From IMG/VR virus record IMGVR_UViG_3300025626_001508, positions 1-20,228 of that record: 20,228 nucleotides of DNA. One strand, 5' to 3'. A program made the translations under genes and the position numbers. The notes beneath the pieces were generated by a model, which worked only from the letters and a program-made list of their open reading frames with translations, was not told the DNA's origin and did no database searches. This document shows, in pieces, positions 7,164 to 13,035 of the stretch; position 1 is the first letter of the stretch, and each line of letters opens with the position of its first letter. This DNA comes from a virus.

Positions 7164-9437
7164 ATGTCAGTTTTCGCTTCAGTCGCAAGAAACATAAGCG
7201 ACAGTAGATCAAAAAGAAATATAGGTATTGCGGCGGTTGGTGCAGGAACAGTCCTGGCCCCTCAAGAATCTGAAGCGTCTGTTGCCAAGTTGGCTGCGCG
7301 AGGCATGGAGTTGGTTCCCAACATCGACCCAGAGGACACACGAGTTGGCGAATATTTTTTGCGGCAGGGTGATGACACTAAAAGCATTGGGTCTTTGAAA
7401 ACAGATTACGCTATTGAATCTGGATTTGATGAGGGTTACATGTCCTCTCTGGATACTGAGATTGCCCCAGGTTTCCGTCGGCAGGGTCTGGCAGGTGAAA
7501 TGTATGATGCTGCTGAAGAGATAAGCGGCAACAAGCTGGTGCCTTCCACACATTTATCTATGGACGGGGGGTACATGTGGAATGCCAGAGACCCCAAGTT
7601 GCTTGAGCAAGTACATGAAAAAATGGGGCCGGAAAACTACCAGCGTATAGAAGACATCTTATACCCTGACGGAAAGCCGCATCCTAATGCGGTTAAGCTT
7701 CGAGGATTCGATAGAAAATACGCCGCGCCTGCTGCAACTGCCACCGCCGGTGGTGCTGGTGCCTACGCTGCTGCTTACAACCACCCCGCATACAGTCACC
7801 CTGGTGATGGGGCGCTAGACACAAACGCTTTAGCGTTAGTGCCTGAGATGATTTCCGCTACCGTCAACGACATATACAAGTACGGCAAGCAACTTGTCAC
7901 GGGTGAGCAGTCAGATGAAAAGCTGCTGCCATTCCCCGATACCACTGACGGGGACGCCCAGAAGATAAAAGATGCTGTTGCTTCAGCAGCAGACTGGGTT
8001 CTTAACTATAAGAACGAAGGGTTTTTGATGCCTGAAGGTGGCGCGTCAGTGACGGACGGGATTACCGCTGCGGTGTCTGCGTACCAGGAACGTGTTCGAC
8101 CAGTGCTGCAAGACGCACTTGGTGAAGATGGAACTTTGAGGTTTGAAGCAACAGGCATCTTGGCTGCTACGTTGTTCCCCGGTAAAAATGCCGGGAAAAT
8201 TGCCAGCACCTCTGGCGATCTCCCAGCGCCAAGGACTCGCGCAGAAGTAGAAGCCGCAGCATCTCCCGACTTTGGTGAGGTGGTGCAAACCAGAAAAGCA
8301 GGAGAGACTGTAGAAGTACCCGCCCTTGATATGCAGACAGCGGCAGGATACCCCGCGAACCCAAACGTCCCGTTGTTGTTAGAGGGTGGCTATGGTGATT
8401 CTGTTTCAAAACAATCAATCACAGCGAACCGAAACAAATACGAAAACAACCCACTGTTTAGAGAGATGCAAGATCAAAGAGCAAAAGGGGGGAGGTTCAC
8501 AACTACAGATGACTTGTTCGCGCAATCTGCTACATATGAAAATCTGGTCGATAAACCTGTGATGATTATCCCTGCTGATAAAACAGCGGGGTCGGGCTAT
8601 GTAGACAGGCTGGCGGGCAGAGACATTAAACCCATACAACTCCAAGGTGGGGCGTTTTTCGGGGATCGATATGGTCAGTGGCAAAGTATGGAGGGGGCTG
8701 CAAGAGACAAACAGCGTCATGCTTTGAACGTGGCAGAAGATGCAAAGCAACTACCTATAGGTCTTTTCCAAGGGATGGGGCATCCAGGATCAAACTTTTC
8801 GACAATGCCCTCTGAAGGAATACTCGCATATATAGATGCTATGGGTGGGTTAGACCGCGAGGGTATCGACTATGTCGATAGGGTCATGGCGAGTCTTCCG
8901 AACAAAGGAGATACAAAAGGCGTGTCGGCTGATTGGCCTGGCTACGAATCTACAGATCAAATGCGCCGCTTCTTGTTTGACACGGATTCGCCCAAAGGTA
9001 ATTCGACACTGGGCGCTAGACGAAAAGCGTTTGTGCCTAAGATGATGAACGTAGATATGCAAGACTACGGACTGTTGCCGCCCAATGATCTCTACGCCCC
9101 TATAAATGAACAAGTTCTCAGAAACGTACCATCAGGTTATGTCGGTCTTCGTGGGGCGCAGTTCACTGACACCCCAGTAGACAAATTAACTCCCGATGAT
9201 TACGCATTCCACCGAAGCTACGACACGCCCATACCGTTTTCAAACGTACTGGCTTTCGATCAGCCCATGATTCCGTGGCACGTTATGTTCCAAGATGCGG
9301 CTTTAGCACGGGCAGAAAAACCAGCGCCCCGTGCAGCGAGAAGTTTCACTACGAGTGGGTCTGACTATCAGATGTTTAGAGAGGAAGATCTGAATCGAGT
9401 GAATCAGTACATAGAAAGCCTTCCAAAACTAAAATAG
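7164..9437 (+). CDS. Large virion-type polyvalent protein with N-terminal GNAT-like domain
   Basis: A 757-residue protein and the last gene of the late operon, with GGAG at 7154-7157 before the ATG. Residues 19-32 form a small hydrophobic segment (NIGIAAVGAGTVLA). Residues ~62-180 resemble a GNAT acetyltransferase: an expected beta-strand/turn is followed by IAPGFRRQGLAGEMYDAAEE, in which R105-x-x-G108-x-A110 matches the acetyl-CoA pyrophosphate-binding motif A. A second Ala/Gly hydrophobic stretch lies at ~187-204. Residues ~455-510 (KPVMIIPADKTAGSGYVDRL and QLQGGAFFGDRYGQW) look like an associated domain found in large multidomain 'polyvalent' proteins of phages, by memory of the pattern and not by search. 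Such proteins can be packaged and delivered with DNA. Substrate unknown. Its 3' end overlaps the antisense gene at 9376-9570. Confidence 0.5.
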   Translation: MSVFASVARNISDSRSKRNIGIAAVGAGTVLAPQESEASVAKLAARGMELVPNIDPEDTRVGEYFLRQGDDTKSIGSLKTDYAIESGFDEGYMSSLDTEIAPGFRRQGLAGEMYDAAEEISGNKLVPSTHLSMDGGYMWNARDPKLLEQVHEKMGPENYQRIEDILYPDGKPHPNAVKLRGFDRKYAAPAATATAGGAGAYAAAYNHPAYSHPGDGALDTNALALVPEMISATVNDIYKYGKQLVTGEQSDEKLLPFPDTTDGDAQKIKDAVASAADWVLNYKNEGFLMPEGGASVTDGITAAVSAYQERVRPVLQDALGEDGTLRFEATGILAATLFPGKNAGKIASTSGDLPAPRTRAEVEAAASPDFGEVVQTRKAGETVEVPALDMQTAAGYPANPNVPLLLEGGYGDSVSKQSITANRNKYENNPLFREMQDQRAKGGRFTTTDDLFAQSATYENLVDKPVMIIPADKTAGSGYVDRLAGRDIKPIQLQGGAFFGDRYGQWQSMEGAARDKQRHALNVAEDAKQLPIGLFQGMGHPGSNFSTMPSEGILAYIDAMGGLDREGIDYVDRVMASLPNKGDTKGVSADWPGYESTDQMRRFLFDTDSPKGNSTLGARRKAFVPKMMNVDMQDYGLLPPNDLYAPINEQVLRNVPSGYVGLRGAQFTDTPVDKLTPDDYAFHRSYDTPIPFSNVLAFDQPMIPWHVMFQDAALARAEKPAPRAARSFTTSGSDYQMFREEDLNRVNQYIESLPKLK

Positions 9438-9570
9438 CGATTTGCTCTTCAGTAAAAAGGTCGCGTGATAGTATGTCCTCCACTGGTAGCGGGTACTCTA
9501 TGTCCAGGTGTCCAAACGTCCCCTGAAACAACGCACATGTTTCCTTATTTAAGGCTGCTTTGTCTGTCAT
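9376..9570 (-). CDS. Small acidic hypothetical protein, antisense to the end of the late operon
   Basis: A 64-residue, acidic protein with no recognised domain; its residues include a likely helix LFTEEQIAILVLEGFL. Support that it is real comes from its upstream signals: GGAGGG at 9579-9574 a few bases before the ATG, and a perfect TATAAT (minus strand, 9598-9593) about 25 bases upstream, with a GTCAACC element next to it. Its last 62 bases overlap the end of the 757-residue virion gene on the other strand. The same GGTTGAC element occurs at the early promoters, so it is likely under the phage repressor and could be an early or lysogeny-expressed accessory gene. Function unknown; no homologue recognised. 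Confidence 0.5.
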   Translation of the reverse strand: MTDKAALNKETCALFQGTFGHLDIEYPLPVEDILSRDLFTEEQIAILVLEGFLCTDSLDSDLPL

Positions 9571-9573
9571 ATT

Positions 9574-9610
9574 CCCTCCACGGTGTGCTTCTATTATACC
9601 TCTGGTTGAC
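9574..9610 (-). promoter_or_regulatory. Promoter, operator-like element and ribosome site of the small leftward gene
   Basis: On the minus strand a perfect -10 TATAAT covers 9598-9593, with the predicted start near 9586 and GGAGGG at 9579-9574. No good -35 is seen 16-18 bases upstream, so the promoter may be weak or activated. GTCAACC (minus strand, 9610-9604; GGTTGAC on the plus strand) sits five bases above the -10, where a bound repressor would block RNA polymerase. Confidence 0.55.
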
Positions 9611-9647
9611 TCTTTATCAGAGCGACATCACAAAATATTTAAAAAAA

Positions 9648-9835
9648 TGTGACTTATTTGCTATTTAGCATGTAAGTCATTGATTTATATAGAGTATATT
9701 ACAAGCCATCATGGGGGCGACTGAAATAATTTTCTTTGTTTTCAATCACTTAACTCCATCTTATTCTGTGACTCCGCTGTGACTCGCCTTTACAGGACGG
9801 GTAAAACCATTAAACTGCACCTTGCAACTGTGACT
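9648..9835 (+). repeat. Four same-strand TGTGACT repeats, candidate integrase/Xis arm sites
   Basis: TGTGACT occurs at 9648-9654, 9767-9773, 9778-9784 and 9829-9835, always on the plus strand. The middle two extend to TGTGACTC and are spaced 11 bases apart, one DNA turn. Tyrosine recombinases of temperate phages and islands often have such short direct repeats between attP core and the int gene as arm-type binding sites. The role is inferred; spacing and orientation are seen directly. Confidence 0.5.
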
Positions 9836-9877
9836 GAAATCACAATTCACAGTATAAAATATAAAAACGCAGGGTGG
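9829..9877 (+). promoter_or_regulatory. Integrase promoter with overlapping palindrome and ribosome site
   Basis: GTGACT (9830-9835, four of six to TTGACA) and TATAAA (9853-9858) are separated by 17 bases, giving a start near 9865. The -35 lies inside TGTGA-N6-TCACA (9829-9844), a perfect dyad with the same form as the CRP consensus and also one of the TGTGACT repeats. AGGGTGG at 9871-9877 is the ribosome site, eight bases before the ATG at 9886. The overlap suggests autoregulation by Int or another binder. Confidence 0.5.
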
Positions 9878-9885
9878 ACAATATC

Positions 9886-10920
9886 ATGGCGACATTTACA
9901 GAGAAAAAGACAAAAAAAGGTGAGACCAGGCACCTGGTGCAGATAAGACGAACAGACTTGAAAAAACCAGTCTCTAAAACATTTACGTTGAAAAAAGACG
10001 CTAAAGCTTGGGCCAGAGACACGGAGGCCGCCATAGAACGTGGCGAGTTTAGCCAAGATGAAACAAACTTTGGGTTGCTGTGCCGCAGGTATTCATCTGA
10101 GTTGTGGCCTATCCAAAAGTGGGGTCGAACTAAGAGCGACCACATAGAGTACCTCAGACGCTCCCCTCTAGGGCGTTTACAATTAAGAGACCTAACCACA
10201 AAGGCTATTATGGATTACGCCATGGGGCGGGGGAGACACCCTTCTACGGTTATGGGTGAGATGATTCAACTGGGCGTGATCTTGTCTACTGCAAAAGATA
10301 TGTGGGAATTAGACTTCGACCTGGAAGTTTATCGGAAGGCGCACAGAACTTTAAAGCGTATCGGTGTGATTGGTGAGAGCGATCACAGAGACACGCGCTG
10401 CACTGATAAAGAACTAGATTTGATACTGGCGAATGTTGGTTACACCAAAATGCCTATTGCTGACCTGGCTAGATTCGCTATTCACACCGCAATGCGTAGA
10501 GCAGAGGTTGTACGGCTTGAATGGGATGATCTTGATCTCACCGAAGGTGAAGAATCCGTTTTAATTAGACGGCGTAAACATCCGAAGAAAAAACGTGATG
10601 AGCGGGTGCCTTTGCTGCCAGAAGCAGTAGAAATTATTAAAAAGCAGATTGCCGCGTCTGGGGATGAGAAGTTTATATTCCCATACGACGGAGACAGCGT
10701 GTCAAACGCATTCAGAAAAGCGCGTGAGAAAGCAGGTGTAGGTGAAATACGCTGGCATGACCTCCGGCACGAAGGATGCAGCCGCTTGTTTGAAAGAGGC
10801 TTAGATGCGATGACAGTGAGCCTGTTCAGCGGTCATAAGGACTTGAACATGCTCAAAAGATACACGCACTTAACACCCAAAAGTGTCCTGTCCCAAATCA
10901 GTCAGTCTTCTCTGAACTGA
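9886..10920 (+). CDS. int: Tyrosine recombinase (phage integrase)
   Basis: Catalyses site-specific recombination between attP and attB through a covalent phosphotyrosine intermediate. The 344-residue protein has an N-terminal arm-binding segment (about 1-60), a core-binding region (about 60-160) and the catalytic domain. Catalytic residues are visible: Arg204 in TAMRRAEV, a Lys in the RRRKHPKKK hairpin near 231-236, His291 and Arg294 in HDLRH, His317 in SGHKDL, and nucleophile Tyr326 in KRYTHL. All are present, so it should be active. I chose ATG 9886 because AGGGTGG lies eight bases upstream; an in-frame GTG at 9874 would overlap that site and add four residues. The gene converges on the leftward early operon, overlapping its last gene by 23 bases. 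Confidence 0.95.
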   Translation: MATFTEKKTKKGETRHLVQIRRTDLKKPVSKTFTLKKDAKAWARDTEAAIERGEFSQDETNFGLLCRRYSSELWPIQKWGRTKSDHIEYLRRSPLGRLQLRDLTTKAIMDYAMGRGRHPSTVMGEMIQLGVILSTAKDMWELDFDLEVYRKAHRTLKRIGVIGESDHRDTRCTDKELDLILANVGYTKMPIADLARFAIHTAMRRAEVVRLEWDDLDLTEGEESVLIRRRKHPKKKRDERVPLLPEAVEIIKKQIAASGDEKFIFPYDGDSVSNAFRKAREKAGVGEIRWHDLRHEGCSRLFERGLDAMTVSLFSGHKDLNMLKRYTHLTPKSVLSQISQSSLN

Positions 10921-10922
10921 TT
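10896..10922. other. Stem-loop spanning the stops of the two convergent genes
   Basis: AATCAGT (10896-10902) and ACTGATT (10916-10922) are perfect inverted copies; CAG (10903-10905) and CTG (10912-10914) extend the stem past a one-base bulge, with a six-base loop. The hairpin includes the stop codons of the integrase and of the DUF3310 gene. Neither strand has a following T-run, so it is not a standard intrinsic terminator, but it could end or protect both transcripts. Confidence 0.4.
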
Positions 10923-11197
10923 AGTCGATCCAGATACCATGCGGCTTTGCGGAGGTCTTCCACCTTTTTCTCTGCAGAGCCGCCTTTGAACCTCCAGCGG
11001 TGCAGGTATTTCTTAACATTACCCTCCAGATAATAGCTAAACCCTGCGCCAAGGTTATCTTCCAGATATGTTATGCACTCGATCCCTGAGTGATTGTAAT
11101 GAGCCGGTCTTTCTACGGGGTCGTTGGTTGCCTTTTCCCCGCCGTTATTAGCTGGTATTTCTCGCTGTATTTTTTTCCACTTAATATCTTCCGTCAT
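10898..11197 (-). CDS. DUF3310-family phage protein
   Basis: A 99-residue protein. Residues 26-97 match the DUF3310 pattern seen in many phages: NDPVERPAHY, then GIECITYLEDN, GFSYYLEGNVKKYLHRWRFK with Gly/Lys linker, and DLRKAAWYLDRLI. Family members are sometimes annotated as nucleotide kinase-like or SaV-like proteins, but a biochemical role is not established to my knowledge. AGAGG lies seven bases before the ATG. It is the last gene of the leftward operon; its start overlaps the end of the HTH gene by 17 bases and its end overlaps the integrase 3' end on the opposite strand. Confidence 0.85.
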   Translation of the reverse strand: MTEDIKWKKIQREIPANNGGEKATNDPVERPAHYNHSGIECITYLEDNLGAGFSYYLEGNVKKYLHRWRFKGGSAEKKVEDLRKAAWYLDRLISSEKTD

Positions 11198-11411
11198 GGT
11201 CTAACCTCTGGTTGTCGGTGATTTTTTTCAGCCCTTCGAGCCTTCTCTGCTCAAAAAAAGCGTCAACAACATCCTTGTCGGCTACTCGTAGTTTTCCTAA
11301 CTTGTACGTCGGGATGGGGAACTTCCTGCCGTGCAGCGCGTTGTGCAAGCCTTTAAGGCTCATCGACATAATCTCTGCAAGTTCCTGCATGGTGTAATAC
11401 GGTCTGATCAT
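11181..11411 (-). CDS. Small HTH protein, excisionase-like candidate
   Basis: A 76-residue basic protein. Residues 6-58 (YTMQELAEIMSMSLKGLHNA, then a Gly-Lys loop and KLGKLRVADKDVVDAFFEQ) look like a winged HTH of the MerR/excisionase type: a 'tool for choosing helix' start with TMQELAEIM, a turn, a recognition helix, and a beta wing ending with a conserved helix. Such proteins act as recombination directionality factors or as small regulators. Being in the early operon one gene from the integrase makes Xis a reasonable guess, but a simple phage regulator is equally possible. It starts eight bases after the helicase stop; the ribosome site is weak (GAGAG). Confidence 0.6.
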   Translation of the reverse strand: MIRPYYTMQELAEIMSMSLKGLHNALHGRKFPIPTYKLGKLRVADKDVVDAFFEQRRLEGLKKITDNQRLDHDGRY

Positions 11412-11419
11412 CTGTCTCT

Positions 11420-12778
11420 CTAGTCTCTTATTTCAGTTTTTCTTAGCTGCTCGACCACATTCAATAATGAATCCTGTGTCTCACATTTATTTTTTAAAGC
11501 ATCAAGAACCGCATAGTCTGCCGAATTTTCGGCAAGCAAATGCATTACGCGCACGGGCTTTGTTTGCCCCTGGCGATGTAGTCTCGCGTTAAACTGCTGG
11601 TAAAGTTCGAGGCTGTAGGACAGCCCGTACCACACGATCAGGCTGCCACCCTTCTGCAAATTCAACCCGTGGCCTGCAGAAGCAGGGTGGGTCAGCAGAA
11701 CAGGAATCTGTTTTTGATTCCACCGGTCGATAACGCTGGGGTCTTTGTCTAAAACGACAGCGTCAGGGATTGCGCCTATTATTTTTGAAAGGTCGCTCTT
11801 ATAAGAATAAGCGATTAAGATTGGCTCGTTAGCGTTTTCGACGATGTCGATAAGCGCATCTAACTTTGCAGTATGTATATTAATAAAGTCCCCATCTTCT
11901 GTATATAGGTTACCGTTGCATATTTGCAACAACTTGTTGCACTGCACAGCAGCGTTAACAGAAAGAATTTCACCGCCGTCATATGCGACTAGAAAATCAC
12001 GCTTCATATCCTCATAGGCTTTGCGGCCCTTTGGCGGCAAAACAACAGGCACATTAATATCGATGCGCTCTGGCAAGTCGAGATAGTCATCGGCATTCAT
12101 GCGTAAAACAACGTCAGCAACTGCGCTGTGGATGGCGTCTGCTCGATCAGGTTTGACAACCCATTGGTTCCACTGGGGGTTGCCCACCAGAGTGCAATAC
12201 TTTGTGAGGAACTTGCCCCTGGTCTTCTCCAGGCGCCGACCCTGGTCGAGCAAGTACAGTTGCGGCCACAGTTCTAGCAGCGCGTTGGGTGCCGGTGTGC
12301 CTGTTAGCTGCACCATGCGCTTAACCTTGCCCAGAACCTTCCGCAGCGCCTTCCATCGCTTAGATGTGTGCGACTTAAAGCTGCTGCTCTCATCGATCAC
12401 GACGCAGTCATAGGGCCACGACTGGCCCAGTTGATCGACCAGCCACGGTATGTTCTCGCGGTTGATGATGTGCAGGTCAGTGTCATCGTCCAGAGCTTTA
12501 AGACGTTTTGGTGCTGTTAGTCCTGCTAAGACTGTATATCGCATGTCGATATGCGACCAGGTAGCTATCTCAGTCGGCCATGTGTGCGTGGCAACGCGCA
12601 GCGGAGCGATGACTAGCGTCTTTGTGATTTTCTTATCACGCTGCAGATCAGATAAGGCTGTGAGGGTGGAAACCGTTTTCCCCAACCCCATGTCAATCCA
12701 GAGTGCAGCTCCCGAATTACATAAAACAAAATCAACAGCCTTTTCTTGATAGGCGTGGAGGTTATCTCTCGTTAGCAT
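11420..12778 (-). CDS. SNF2/DEAD-like phage helicase
   Basis: A 452-residue superfamily 2 ATPase that probably remodels or unwinds DNA in phage replication or recombination. Motifs in order: Q-like AYQEKAV (10-15), motif I DMGLGKT (29-35), Ia LVIAPLR (55-61), motif II DESS (129-132, a DExx variant), motif III LTGTPAPN (158-165), IV-like ILIAYSYKSDL (320-330), motif V PASAGHGLNLQ (365-375) and motif VI QQFNARLHRQGQ (394-405). The motif VI and GHGLNLQ forms are those of SNF2-type enzymes. Length is typical of the compact phage version found beside polymerase A and VRR-NUC genes. The ATG overlaps the stop of the upstream VRR-NUC gene by seven bases, with TAAGG upstream. Confidence 0.92.
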   Translation of the reverse strand: MLTRDNLHAYQEKAVDFVLCNSGAALWIDMGLGKTVSTLTALSDLQRDKKITKTLVIAPLRVATHTWPTEIATWSHIDMRYTVLAGLTAPKRLKALDDDTDLHIINRENIPWLVDQLGQSWPYDCVVIDESSSFKSHTSKRWKALRKVLGKVKRMVQLTGTPAPNALLELWPQLYLLDQGRRLEKTRGKFLTKYCTLVGNPQWNQWVVKPDRADAIHSAVADVVLRMNADDYLDLPERIDINVPVVLPPKGRKAYEDMKRDFLVAYDGGEILSVNAAVQCNKLLQICNGNLYTEDGDFINIHTAKLDALIDIVENANEPILIAYSYKSDLSKIIGAIPDAVVLDKDPSVIDRWNQKQIPVLLTHPASAGHGLNLQKGGSLIVWYGLSYSLELYQQFNARLHRQGQTKPVRVMHLLAENSADYAVLDALKNKCETQDSLLNVVEQLRKTEIRD

Positions 12779-13035
12779 AACAGTGCCTTACCCTTGTCGA
12801 TGTCATCGACGATATGAACTTCCCAACCAACAGCGGCCAATCTGCGATGGATTGCCTGCTGGTAAGGCGTGGGCTTTTTACCTGGCGCTTTAAATTCAAC
12901 GATCACCAGGTTGCCTTTTTTAAAGTAAAGACGGTCAGGCACTCCACGTTGGGAGGGTGACACCCACTTATAGGCCAGCCAGCCATTAGCCTTTGCGGCC
13001 TGAGTTACCTTCGTTTCGATGTAAGACTCTCTCAC
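12772..13035 (-). CDS. VRR-NUC domain nuclease
   Basis: A PD-(D/E)XK-type nuclease of the VRR-NUC family, 87 residues from the chosen start, about the usual length of the stand-alone phage form. The core is complete: RESYIE near the N-terminus with Glu7, WVSPSQRGVPDRL with Asp34, and VIVEFKAPGKKPTPYQ with Glu47, Lys49 and Gln59. I prefer the GTG at 13035 because it overlaps the polymerase stop as GTGA and because family members normally start just before this RESxIE helix. A longer form from ATG at 13107 (111 residues) exists, but its extra 24 residues lie fully inside the polymerase gene and look like shadow coding. Family nucleases cut structured or branched DNA; here it likely works with the polymerase and helicase. 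Confidence 0.88.
   Translation of the reverse strand: MRESYIETKVTQAAKANGWLAYKWVSPSQRGVPDRLYFKKGNLVIVEFKAPGKKPTPYQQAIHRRLAAVGWEVHIVDDIDKGKALLC

Larger units (their letters stand above)
9571..9885. other. Intergenic region, probable attP/integrase control region
   Basis: About 315 bases with no convincing gene. It is AT-rich compared with the flanks and holds, in order, the leftward promoter of the small gene (9593-9610), a first TGTGACT (9648), an AT-rich stretch (9660-9700), GACTGAAAT copies at 9719 and 9832, two TGTGACTC copies at 9767 and 9778, another TGTGACT at 9829, and the integrase promoter. A position directly upstream of a phage integrase with short repeats is the usual place for attP. 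The core crossover sequence cannot be named from this window because no second attachment copy or tRNA end is visible. Confidence 0.4.

Noticed and set aside
9438-9560. Terminator for the late operon after the stop at 9437
   Set aside because: No stable hairpin followed by a T-run was found on the plus strand here.
9465-9668. 67-codon plus-strand open frame (MIVCPPL...) in the integrase-side gap
   Set aside because: No ribosome site, cysteine/leucine-rich shadow composition, and it lies opposite the better supported leftward gene and its promoter.
11204-11214. Fifth operator-like copy: ACCTCTGGTTG shared with 9598-9608
   Set aside because: It lacks the final AC of GGTTGAC, lies inside the HTH gene, and an 11-base match between two places is expected by chance in 20 kb.
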